Below, piece after piece: positions 24,011 to 30,810 of a stretch of 30,810 nt of DNA. Origin of the DNA: Paracoccaceae bacterium (GTDB taxonomy: Bacteria; Pseudomonadota; Alphaproteobacteria; Rhodobacterales; Rhodobacteraceae); assembly GCA_030625695.1 (NCBI GenBank), contig DAOUQK010000004.1:1-30810 (forward strand), in the 5' to 3' direction. The notes beneath the pieces were generated by a model. The model worked only from the letters and a program-made list of their open reading frames with translations. It ran no database searches and was not told the origin of the DNA. The first letter of the stretch is position 1. Each line of letters opens with the position of its first letter. Both the position numbers and the translations under genes were made by a program.

Positions 24011-24831
24011 ACGCCCCGAAATTCAAGGCTTCGACCTATAAATCCGACATCGAACCGGTCTGGTGCCCGGGCTGTGGTGACTTTCACGTGTTGTTGTCGA
24101 TCACCAAGGCACTGGCCGAACTTGGCCGCCCGCCCGAAGATATCGCGGTGGTATCCGGCATCGGTTGCTCGTCACGCATCCCGGCCTATACCAACTGCTA
24201 TGGGTTTCATGGGGTGCACGGACGATCGCTCGCCCTGTCGGCGGGCTTGAAGGTGGCGCGCCCCGACCTGACCGTAATGGTGATGAGTGGCGACGGGGAC
24301 GGGTTTTCCATTGGCGGCAACCATTTCCTGCATGCCTGTCGGCGTAACGTCGACATGACCTATGTGGTGATGGACAACCGGGTTTATGGCATGACCAAAG
24401 GCCAGCCATCGCCGACAACCGAATCCGATTGGGACAGCGCTTTGTCGCCGGGCGGCACCGGGTTGCGCGCCTTCCATCCGTTGGTGATTGCACTGGCTTC
24501 GGGGGCCAATTTTGTCGCGCGCGAATTTTCCGGCAACATCAAGGCCACCACCCGGACATTGGTCGAAGCGGTCAATCACCCCGGCTTTTCGTTTGTCGAG
24601 ATCCTATCGCCTTGCGTGACTTTCCGCCCGGACGAAAAGGAATGGAAGAACACCGTTCACAAGGCGCAGGTCGAAGAAACCGACGATCCCGCCCGCGCAG
24701 CACGGCGCATCATGACCGATGACGGTATGAACACCGGCATTCTTTATCGTGGCAGACGACCGCCCTATAAAGCAAAGGTCTCGGACGAGATTGGCGACAT
24801 TGCACCGCTGGAAGCGGCGTTCGAGGTTTAG
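24007..24831 (+). CDS. korB: 2-oxoacid:ferredoxin oxidoreductase beta subunit (KorB)
   Basis: The thiamine-diphosphate-binding subunit of about 274 residues. It has EPVWCPGCGDFH (C20, C23), GIGCSSR (C54) and a later cysteine in ILSPCVTF, the cluster ligands of this family. The TPP motif is GDGDGFSIGGNH (95-106), followed by MDNRVYGMTKGQ. It pairs with KorA, whose stop it overlaps as ATGA; I take ATG 24007 rather than an upstream codon at 23995. Only 8 bases separate its stop from the convergent CMD-like gene. Confidence 0.93.
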   Translation: MNAPKFKASTYKSDIEPVWCPGCGDFHVLLSITKALAELGRPPEDIAVVSGIGCSSRIPAYTNCYGFHGVHGRSLALSAGLKVARPDLTVMVMSGDGDGFSIGGNHFLHACRRNVDMTYVVMDNRVYGMTKGQPSPTTESDWDSALSPGGTGLRAFHPLVIALASGANFVAREFSGNIKATTRTLVEAVNHPGFSFVEILSPCVTFRPDEKEWKNTVHKAQVEETDDPARAARRIMTDDGMNTGILYRGRRPPYKAKVSDEIGDIAPLEAAFEV

Positions 24832-24839
24832 GGCAGCAT

Positions 24840-25415
24840 TCAGTCTGGTGTGGATTTCTGGTCAGGTGTCATCAATGGCATCTGACAGAACCCCTGCGCC
24901 GGAATGTTCAGAGCGGCGTTATACTTGCTCGACATATTCTGGAACGCGATCAGGCCACATAGTTCAGACAGGGCGTCATCATCAAAATGCTCGCCCAGCA
25001 ACTGCATCAACGCGGTCTCGACTCGGGCGTGCGAATAGGTGATTGCCTCGGCCAGTTCCAGCGCCGCGCGTTCGACAGGGCTGAACCCGTCGTAATCGCG
25101 CCAACCCGCCAGATGCGCGACCTTTTCTTCAGATATACCGCGTTTCAGCAAGGTAGAGGCATTGATATCGACACAGAATTCACAATGGTTGATCTGGCTT
25201 ACCCGTACCGTCACCAACGACCGCAGGGCCGGGTCGATCCGCCCACGGCCCCGGTTCAGGGCGCCGTACAGAAGTGCAACGCCGACAAATACTGACGGCG
25301 ACCGCGCCCAGAGCATGCCCGGTTCCAAAACCTTGCCATAAGTGCGGCGCTGCTTCCAAAAGAACAGGCGGATGTACCACGGGTATTGCGAAATCGGTTT
25401 TGGTTGGATGAACAT
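24840..25415 (-). CDS. AhpD/carboxymuconolactone-decarboxylase-like protein
   Basis: A protein of 191 residues with the CMD/AhpD core: LVTVRVSQINHCEFCVDINASTLL (key part HCEFCVDIN, a redox CxxC), then WRDYDGFSPVERAALELAEAIT and ELCGLIAFQNMSSKYNAALN. Members include alkylhydroperoxidases and 4-carboxymuconolactone decarboxylases; the CxxC favours a peroxidase or redox role. The family's usual histidine after CxxC is replaced by Asn (CVDIN), so activity is uncertain. Start ATG 25415 has AAGG 8 bases ahead. The 123 bases to the phenylacetate-CoA ligase gene show no clear signal. It might protect the oxygen-sensitive enzymes encoded around it; that is inference. Confidence 0.75.
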   Translation of the reverse strand: MFIQPKPISQYPWYIRLFFWKQRRTYGKVLEPGMLWARSPSVFVGVALLYGALNRGRGRIDPALRSLVTVRVSQINHCEFCVDINASTLLKRGISEEKVAHLAGWRDYDGFSPVERAALELAEAITYSHARVETALMQLLGEHFDDDALSELCGLIAFQNMSSKYNAALNIPAQGFCQMPLMTPDQKSTPD

Positions 25416-25538
25416 GCAGACTGGCCTTGTCCTAAATGGTGAACCGCGCGTTCAGTTGCGGGGATTTCATTTCGTCCTGCAAAGGTCAATGCAACGCCCG
25501 GTGAAGTTCGGAAACAATGGCGTGATCCGGCCGCCCTG

Positions 25539-26873
25539 CTAGCGCAGATCGACGACCCGCACCGCCTTGCCCTCGGAACGCGGAACCTCGCCCGGGCGCT
25601 TGACCGACACATCACACGTCACACCGATAATCGACTTGATATGGTGGCGGACTTCTTTTGCTTTGGCGGCGGGGTCATCTTCGCCATCCGCCGTGTCGGG
25701 CAGAATCTCTACGTCCACCGATATCGCATCCAGTGCGCCCTGTTTGAACAGCCTGATCTGGTAATGCGGCGCAAGCCCCTCAAGCCCAACCAGCACCGAT
25801 TCTATCTGGCTTGGATACACGTTCACCCCGCGAATGATCATCATGTCGTCGTCGCGCCCCGTCACACGGCAGATGCGCAGATGCGTGCGCCCGCAGGCAC
25901 AGGGTACGTCGGTCAGCCTTGTGATATCCCGGGTGCGATAGCGGATCATCGGCATCGCCTCTTTGGTCAGGGTGGTGATCACCAGCTCTCCGGCCTCGCC
26001 CATTGCCAATGGCTCCAGCGTCTCAGGGTCGATCACCTCGAACAGGAAATGATCCTCCCAGCCGTGCAGTCCGTCACGTGCCACATCACATTCACACGCC
26101 ACCCCCGGGCCCATGATCTCGGACAGACCGTAAACATCAACCGACTTAAGCCCCAGCCTCCGGTCCAGTTGCCTGCGCATTTCATTGCTCCAGGGTTCGG
26201 CCCCGAACAATCCGCGATGCACAGGTAAGGCGGCGATATCGACGCCCATACCCTCGGCCACCTCGGCAATGTTAAGCGCATAAGACGGTGTTGAACACAA
26301 GATCACCGGGCCAAGATCGCGGATCAGGCTGACTTGCCGTTCGGTCCCGCCACCTGAAACCGGAATGACTGCACAGCCCAGCCTTTCGGCGCCGTAATGC
26401 GCGCCCAGACCCCCGGTGAACAGCCCGTAACCATAGGCGTTGTGCACCACATCGCCCGGTCGCACCCCCGCCCCCGCCATCGAGCGCGCCATAAGCCCGG
26501 CCCAACGATCCAGATCGCCCTTAGTATAGCCAACAATCGTCGGCTTGCCGGTGGTCCCGGATGACGCATGAATACGCGATAGCCCGCCAACCGGGGTGGC
26601 CAGAATGTCATAGGGGTAGTTGTCCCTTAGGTCGGTTTTGACGGTAAAAGGAAAGTGCCGCAGGTCGGCCAGAGAATTGAGCTGATCAGGATGCACGCCA
26701 GCGGCATCAAAGGCCCGCCGATAGTGCGGTACGTTTTCATAAACCCTCTCAAGCGACCATTTCAGGCGCTCTAACTGGATATCGCGGATCTGAGTACGCG
26801 GCATGGTTTCCGCGTCTCGGTCGAACATGAAGCTTGGGTCATTTGCCGACTGTGTGGCATGCGATGCGGTCAT
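25539..26873 (-). CDS. paaK: Phenylacetate-CoA ligase (AMP-forming)
   Basis: A PaaK-family ligase of 444 residues. Hallmarks are LKWSLERVYENVPHYRRAF at the N-terminus, the ATP loop HASSGTTGKPTIVGYT (from 102), YGLSEIMGPGVACEC, MIRYRTRDIT and GRDDDMMIIRGVNVYPSQIE. It forms phenylacetyl-CoA from phenylacetate, CoA and ATP, supplying the substrate of the molybdenum enzyme encoded just upstream on the same strand. GGGGGA lies ahead of ATG 26873, 32 bases after the iron-sulfur gene. An aerobic phenylacetate pathway use is possible, but the neighbours point to the anaerobic route. Confidence 0.9.
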   Translation of the reverse strand: MTASHATQSANDPSFMFDRDAETMPRTQIRDIQLERLKWSLERVYENVPHYRRAFDAAGVHPDQLNSLADLRHFPFTVKTDLRDNYPYDILATPVGGLSRIHASSGTTGKPTIVGYTKGDLDRWAGLMARSMAGAGVRPGDVVHNAYGYGLFTGGLGAHYGAERLGCAVIPVSGGGTERQVSLIRDLGPVILCSTPSYALNIAEVAEGMGVDIAALPVHRGLFGAEPWSNEMRRQLDRRLGLKSVDVYGLSEIMGPGVACECDVARDGLHGWEDHFLFEVIDPETLEPLAMGEAGELVITTLTKEAMPMIRYRTRDITRLTDVPCACGRTHLRICRVTGRDDDMMIIRGVNVYPSQIESVLVGLEGLAPHYQIRLFKQGALDAISVDVEILPDTADGEDDPAAKAKEVRHHIKSIIGVTCDVSVKRPGEVPRSEGKAVRVVDLR

Positions 26874-26905
26874 GTTATTCCCCCTGTTTTACCCGACTCC
26901 CGGCG

Positions 26906-28477
26906 TCAGAAAGCCACCCACCCCGGTTTGATCCCCGGTGCGCTTTTTCCTGCCCCCCGGGCAGGCATGTGATTGATGGCAAAGCCCTGATTGAACGCAG
27001 CCTTGGTGATCAGCGTAATCTTGAACCCCCAGCCCGTCGCCACAACGGCCAATCCGCCCAACGCCAGGAAAGCCGGGCTGAACAGGCCGATGATTACCAA
27101 CCCCATGACCAGTGCCTGAACCCGTCCCGACAGGTTGAAGGGCCAAATATCAAGCGCCTTCAACGCTGCCACCGGTGCGCCGGTCACGTCCAGCGCACCG
27201 CGATAGAACTGCCAGAGCGCCCCGCGCAGCGCGACCATCAACAAAAGCGCCAGACCGATGGTTTCAAGAACTATGGCGTCGTACCCGGCAACCACCGCCG
27301 CGATGGCAAACAACCCGAGCCCTTCGGCCAGCCCGGTTGCCATGATCAGCGCCACGATGCCCGGTTGCCGCCAAATGGGAATGCCTTTGGCCGCGCGCAA
27401 AATCCGCCCCTGAGAATAAACAAACGCCAGTCCTGACACCGCCGCCAACAGCCCAACACCCGTCAGCGGCCATAACAGGAAAATCCCGCCAAAGCCAAAG
27501 AACGGCAGCGCCGCAATTGCTTCGCGGCTCATCCAGCTTGAACCGGGTTTGAGGTAGACGTTCAGGAACCGCCAAGGCCGACCGATCTCAAGCCAGACAC
27601 AAAACAGCCCGACCCCGACCAGCATCAATGACACCAACACAGCCTGCCACAGCACGGGTGCAAACAACCCGGCAATTACCGTCGCCACCATAAGCCCGGT
27701 CCCTGCCCCACCCAGCACAAAATTCGCCGCTGCACGCCAGTCCCAATTGGTCTGAAGCTTCGGCGAAACCGCTGCCAGGCCGGCCGGTTCGGCCACCATT
27801 TCCGGCGGTTCTGAAACGGCACCGCCGCCAGAATCCCGGTCAAACAAGTAATAAATTCCCGGCCCTGTGCCCAGATCTTCATGCATGCGGAAATGCCGAT
27901 TCTCGCGTAGCAATTCAGACACATTGCTGGTCTCATCATCAATATCGCCCATGCTCAACGCGCCGGCGATGCAGGAACTCACGCAGGCCGGAGTGGCCGC
28001 AGCATCAATCCCCGGTATCAACCCCTGCGCCAATCCGTCGTCAATTCGATCAACACACAGGGTGCATTTCTGCGCCACACCGATCCGCCCCGAATCTTCG
28101 CGCAGCGCCTCGTGTGACATCGCGCCGTTGCCATAGGCCATTGCGGGTTTGTCCACCCGGGAACGCGCCTGATAGGGGCAGGCAACGGCGCAATAGGCGC
28201 AGCCGATGCATTTGTCATAGTCGATGGTAACGATACCATCGTCGCGCTTTTGCGTCGCCCCGGTGGGGCAGACTGTAAGGCAGGGCGGATCATCACAATG
28301 CATACAGCCCACCGGCAGGAAGGCTCGGGTCACATCCGGGTATTCGCCCGCCTCAAAGTCCAGAACCTTGCGCCACTGAACCCCCGGCGCCGTGGCATTG
28401 GCGTGTTTGCATGCCGCCGTGCAGGTCTGGCAACCGACGCAACGGTTCAGGTCGGCAACAATCGCATAGCGGGTCAT
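26906..28477 (-). CDS. Fused iron-sulfur and NrfD/DmsC-like membrane subunit, PadC-PadD-like
   Basis: A 523-residue fusion. The first 210 residues are a DmsB-type protein with four ferredoxin motifs: RCVGCQTCTAACKHA, GCMHCDDPPCLTVCPTGA, KCIGCAYCAVACPYQAR and KCTLC with ACVSSC. After a linker rich in Pro and Ala (about 220-245), eight or so hydrophobic segments run to about 500, resembling an NrfD/DmsC-type quinone-linked membrane anchor. In Thauera and Aromatoleum the phenylacetyl-CoA:acceptor oxidoreductase has these as separate subunits PadC and PadD; here they are one polypeptide. It overlaps the catalytic gene by 4 bases (ATGA). Electrons would pass from the molybdenum site to ubiquinone. 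Confidence 0.82.
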   Translation of the reverse strand: MTRYAIVADLNRCVGCQTCTAACKHANATAPGVQWRKVLDFEAGEYPDVTRAFLPVGCMHCDDPPCLTVCPTGATQKRDDGIVTIDYDKCIGCAYCAVACPYQARSRVDKPAMAYGNGAMSHEALREDSGRIGVAQKCTLCVDRIDDGLAQGLIPGIDAAATPACVSSCIAGALSMGDIDDETSNVSELLRENRHFRMHEDLGTGPGIYYLFDRDSGGGAVSEPPEMVAEPAGLAAVSPKLQTNWDWRAAANFVLGGAGTGLMVATVIAGLFAPVLWQAVLVSLMLVGVGLFCVWLEIGRPWRFLNVYLKPGSSWMSREAIAALPFFGFGGIFLLWPLTGVGLLAAVSGLAFVYSQGRILRAAKGIPIWRQPGIVALIMATGLAEGLGLFAIAAVVAGYDAIVLETIGLALLLMVALRGALWQFYRGALDVTGAPVAALKALDIWPFNLSGRVQALVMGLVIIGLFSPAFLALGGLAVVATGWGFKITLITKAAFNQGFAINHMPARGAGKSAPGIKPGWVAF

Positions 28478-30810
28478 GATACGGTCCCCACTTTTTGTAC
28501 TGCCACCCGCACCAGATCGGCCCCCGAACCGGTGGCGTCGGTCAGTTCCAACATCATCGGCGTCAGCGTGTTCATGCTGGGGGTCTTGAGGTCTTTGGCA
28601 AACGGGGTTTTCCAGTGATCAAACTGACCGATCATCAGCAAGGTGTCCGGCCGGATGCCCTGCCGCAATATCACAGCCCCTTGCGTAGAGCCTGTTGGCG
28701 AGGCAATTTTGACCTGATCGCCCTCAGCCAGCCCGAGCCGTTTCGCCGCCACCGGGTTCATCATCACCCCGCCATGGCCCGCGATATTGTCGGCCACTTC
28801 GTGGATCATTTGCAACCCAACATTGCTGCCCCAGGAGTATTGCATCGAACGCGCAGTCAGTAACCAGAACGGATAGTCGTCAATCTTGACCTCATAGCGT
28901 TTTTCAAGCGCGTCCACCCACAGGCCCTGCAAGTCCTGCCAATGCGGCATCGCCTCATATTCCTGCAACTGTCGATCCCACCAGGTGATGCCACTTTCAT
29001 GCAATCGCGCACCCAGTTCCCGACCGATACGCAAAAGGCGCTCTTGATAAGGCAACTCAAACCGCAGGTTTTGCGCCACCATGGCCGGATAAAGATACCA
29101 TTGCTCTTTCGGAAATTCCTTGGTGCGAAAACCTTTCTCGCGGAAATACTCCAACCCCTGGGTTTCGGCCCCATCGGTAAGCTCTGCGCTGGCGGCGCGG
29201 CAGGACCGGTCCCAGATTTCCTCGACCGAATGCGCCTTGTCCGGTTCCAGCGAAAAATCGTAGTTCTCGCCAAACAACCGGATACCCGCCGCCCCTTTGT
29301 TGATCGCTGTGTTGTACTTATCCAAAAGCCCGGTCCGCCTTGCCAGCTCACCGGCAATCCAGGTGAAATCGCGGGCCTCACCCATTGGTGCGGCGGCCGG
29401 ATCGCGTAGGGCAAAGCCCTGATGCTCCCAAAACTGCTCGACATATTTTGAACCGCCGATGCGGATCAGTTGCAGCCCTTCCAGATCGGTGCATTCGGGC
29501 AGCAGGATGTCTGCCATGTGGTTGGTTTCGTCGTGGGTATAGGCAAAGCACACCGTGAAGGGGAATTTGGCCATCGCATCGCTGATCGCATCCGTATCCC
29601 AGAACGAAATCGCCGGGTTGGTGCGATAGACAAACCAGACATCCGGCGGGGTCGGTTTGGGCAGGTGGTCAAACCCTTCCTTCTGCATCATCCAGGCCAG
29701 ATGGGTCGGCCCCAGCGCCTGAGACCAGGACGAATTGGACGCCAGCGGCACCAAGGTCTTGTGGCTGTGGCGTGACACCGAACTTATTTCCCATTCGCCC
29801 TTTTTGGTGGGGTTCATCGGGTAATTCAGAAACCCGTCCGGCCCCGGCACCACAGAAGACCAGCGATTGTCAGCCGGCCGGTTCAACCGCACAGTGGTGC
29901 CCAGAGTACCGCCCGGCACCTCAAGCCCACCGATCAGGCAGGCCATCAGCGTGCGGGCCCAGACACATTCATACCCGCCCCAGCCATTGCAGACGGTTTT
30001 GCCCAGTGAAATGGCAACCGGACGGAATGGCAGGATTTTGCCATCTATTTCAATAGTTTCCCCTACCCGCGCGTGATCGATATACTGGTTGGCGACCGAA
30101 CGGATCACCTCGGGTTTGACATCACAGATGCCCGCCGCCCATTCGGGGCTATACGATTGCACATGCGCCACCAAATGCGCGAAGGCCGGTTTAACGCTGA
30201 TCGCTTTGTGGCTCCATTCCACATCATCCGGCCCGACCTCAAGCCCGGACACCGCAAACGTGCCTTCAAGGGCGGGATCGGTTTCGGGCGTGTCATAGGG
30301 TACGGCACGCGCGCTTTTCAAATCCCAGATCAAAGGCTTTTGACTAACCGGATCGCGCAGATAAAACCCGTTTGGAGCAATCAGATATGGCGATGATGTG
30401 CGGTGTTTCAGGAAAGGAATATCCAGCCGTTCGCGCGGGATTTCGTGCAGCAACACATGGATCAGCGCAAACATGAACGCCGGATCAGTCTTGGGCTTGA
30501 TCGGCACCCAATCAGCTGAACAGGCCCCGGTGACAGACAAATGCGGCTCGATTTGTATCCTTTTGGCCCCGCGCGCCCGTGCATCGGCGTGGCGACGCAC
30601 GCCGCAAACCCCGCCCGACGCCTCGACATTGGCGCCAAACGACAGGATGAATTCAACCAAAGGCGTATCCGGGCAAACGGTAAAGGCGCGGTGCCACAGC
30701 TCTCCGTACAGGTGCTCAGAGTGGTAACATTTAACCCCCTGCCCGCTGCCAAAGCTCATATCAACCTTGCCCCAGGCCGACAGGAACGCCGGGAAGGTGC
30801 CCATATAGAC
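28474..30810 (-). CDS. padB: Molybdopterin catalytic subunit of phenylacetyl-CoA:acceptor oxidoreductase, N-terminus cut by window
   Basis: A partial gene of about 778 codons running off the right edge; the frame is open to base 30810. It is a DMSO-reductase-family protein: WHRAFTVCPDTPLVEFILSFGANVEAS, GAKRIQIEPHLSVTGACSADW, WVPIKPKTDPAFMFALIH, then a C-terminal cofactor-binding domain with AKRLGLAEGDQVKIASPTG. The missing part should hold the [4Fe-4S] motif and any signal peptide. With the fused iron-sulfur/anchor subunit and the neighbouring phenylacetate-CoA ligase, the best call is the enzyme oxidising phenylacetyl-CoA to phenylglyoxylate. Other members of the superfamily remain possible. 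The overlap with the next gene is ATGA. Confidence 0.78.
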   Translation of the reverse strand, partial: VYMGTFPAFLSAWGKVDMSFGSGQGVKCYHSEHLYGELWHRAFTVCPDTPLVEFILSFGANVEASGGVCGVRRHADARARGAKRIQIEPHLSVTGACSADWVPIKPKTDPAFMFALIHVLLHEIPRERLDIPFLKHRTSSPYLIAPNGFYLRDPVSQKPLIWDLKSARAVPYDTPETDPALEGTFAVSGLEVGPDDVEWSHKAISVKPAFAHLVAHVQSYSPEWAAGICDVKPEVIRSVANQYIDHARVGETIEIDGKILPFRPVAISLGKTVCNGWGGYECVWARTLMACLIGGLEVPGGTLGTTVRLNRPADNRWSSVVPGPDGFLNYPMNPTKKGEWEISSVSRHSHKTLVPLASNSSWSQALGPTHLAWMMQKEGFDHLPKPTPPDVWFVYRTNPAISFWDTDAISDAMAKFPFTVCFAYTHDETNHMADILLPECTDLEGLQLIRIGGSKYVEQFWEHQGFALRDPAAAPMGEARDFTWIAGELARRTGLLDKYNTAINKGAAGIRLFGENYDFSLEPDKAHSVEEIWDRSCRAASAELTDGAETQGLEYFREKGFRTKEFPKEQWYLYPAMVAQNLRFELPYQERLLRIGRELGARLHESGITWWDRQLQEYEAMPHWQDLQGLWVDALEKRYEVKIDDYPFWLLTARSMQYSWGSNVGLQMIHEVADNIAGHGGVMMNPVAAKRLGLAEGDQVKIASPTGSTQGAVILRQGIRPDTLLMIGQFDHWKTPFAKDLKTPSMNTLTPMMLELTDATGSGADLVRVAVQKVGTVS

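Noticed and set aside
22271..24831. Reading the Kor pair as phenylglyoxylate dehydrogenase
   Set aside because: That enzyme (PadEFGHI) has five or more separate subunits, including a flavin subunit; here there are only a gamma-alpha fusion and a beta subunit.
1..30810. CRISPR arrays, tRNA or rRNA genes, transposases
   Set aside because: No regularly spaced repeats, no cloverleaf-like intergenic sequence and no transposase-like ORF were found by eye; the intergenic spaces are short.

Overview
The window is bacterial DNA, most likely from a facultatively anaerobic alphaproteobacterium (denitrifying or phototrophic). Genes are dense, stop/start overlaps of the ATGA type are frequent, and proteins resemble Rhodobacteraceae and Magnetospirillum types. 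Two 14-bp palindromes of the form TTGAC-N4-GTCAA match the FNR/FnrL box. The genus cannot be fixed from the sequence alone.

Layout. (1) 1-4850 is an accessory island. The minus strand carries an alpha-ketoglutarate-type HExxH peptide beta-hydroxylase homologue, a stand-alone AMP-forming adenylation enzyme and a stand-alone carrier protein. Diverging on the plus strand is a protein joining a sulfotransferase-like P-loop domain to an exostosin/GT47-like domain. I do not recognise this combination as a described pathway. (2) 5074-8578: an FNR-family regulator with an incomplete set of cluster cysteines diverges from a cytochrome P450 gene overlapping an AlkB-type membrane di-iron hydroxylase gene, with an FNR box between them. 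(3) 8685-13893: a divergent oxygen-independent ubiquinone locus. Leftward runs ubiT-ubiU-ubiV plus a DUF2478 gene; rightward runs a ubiD/ubiX pair. A second FNR box lies between; a 20-bp stretch around it matches the first box at 19 positions. (4) 13893-14034 is a nested hairpin (REP/MITE-like) element. (5) 14241-22100 is a complete Thauera-type benzoyl-CoA dearomatisation operon read leftward: had-oah-dch-bcrC-bcrB-bcrA-bcrD-fdx. (6) 22271-24831, read rightward from the same intergenic region, encodes a KorAB-type 2-oxoacid:ferredoxin oxidoreductase, the likely source of reduced ferredoxin. (7) 24840-30810, read leftward: an AhpD/CMD-like protein, phenylacetate-CoA ligase, a fused iron-sulfur/membrane subunit, and the molybdopterin subunit (cut by the right edge) of a phenylacetyl-CoA:acceptor oxidoreductase.

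Together, regions 5-7 describe anaerobic phenylacetate breakdown: activation to phenylacetyl-CoA, alpha-oxidation towards phenylglyoxylate, then (with a phenylglyoxylate dehydrogenase not seen here) benzoyl-CoA, ATP-driven ring reduction, hydration, dehydrogenation and hydrolytic ring opening. Region 3 would supply ubiquinone without oxygen. The most unusual points are the HExxH/adenylation/carrier/sulfotransferase-GT47 island, the FNR paralogue with Ser at the third N-terminal ligand position, the shared FNR boxes that appear to link oxygen-independent quinone synthesis with oxygen-dependent hydroxylases, and an operator-like repeat cluster over the divergent had/kor promoters.
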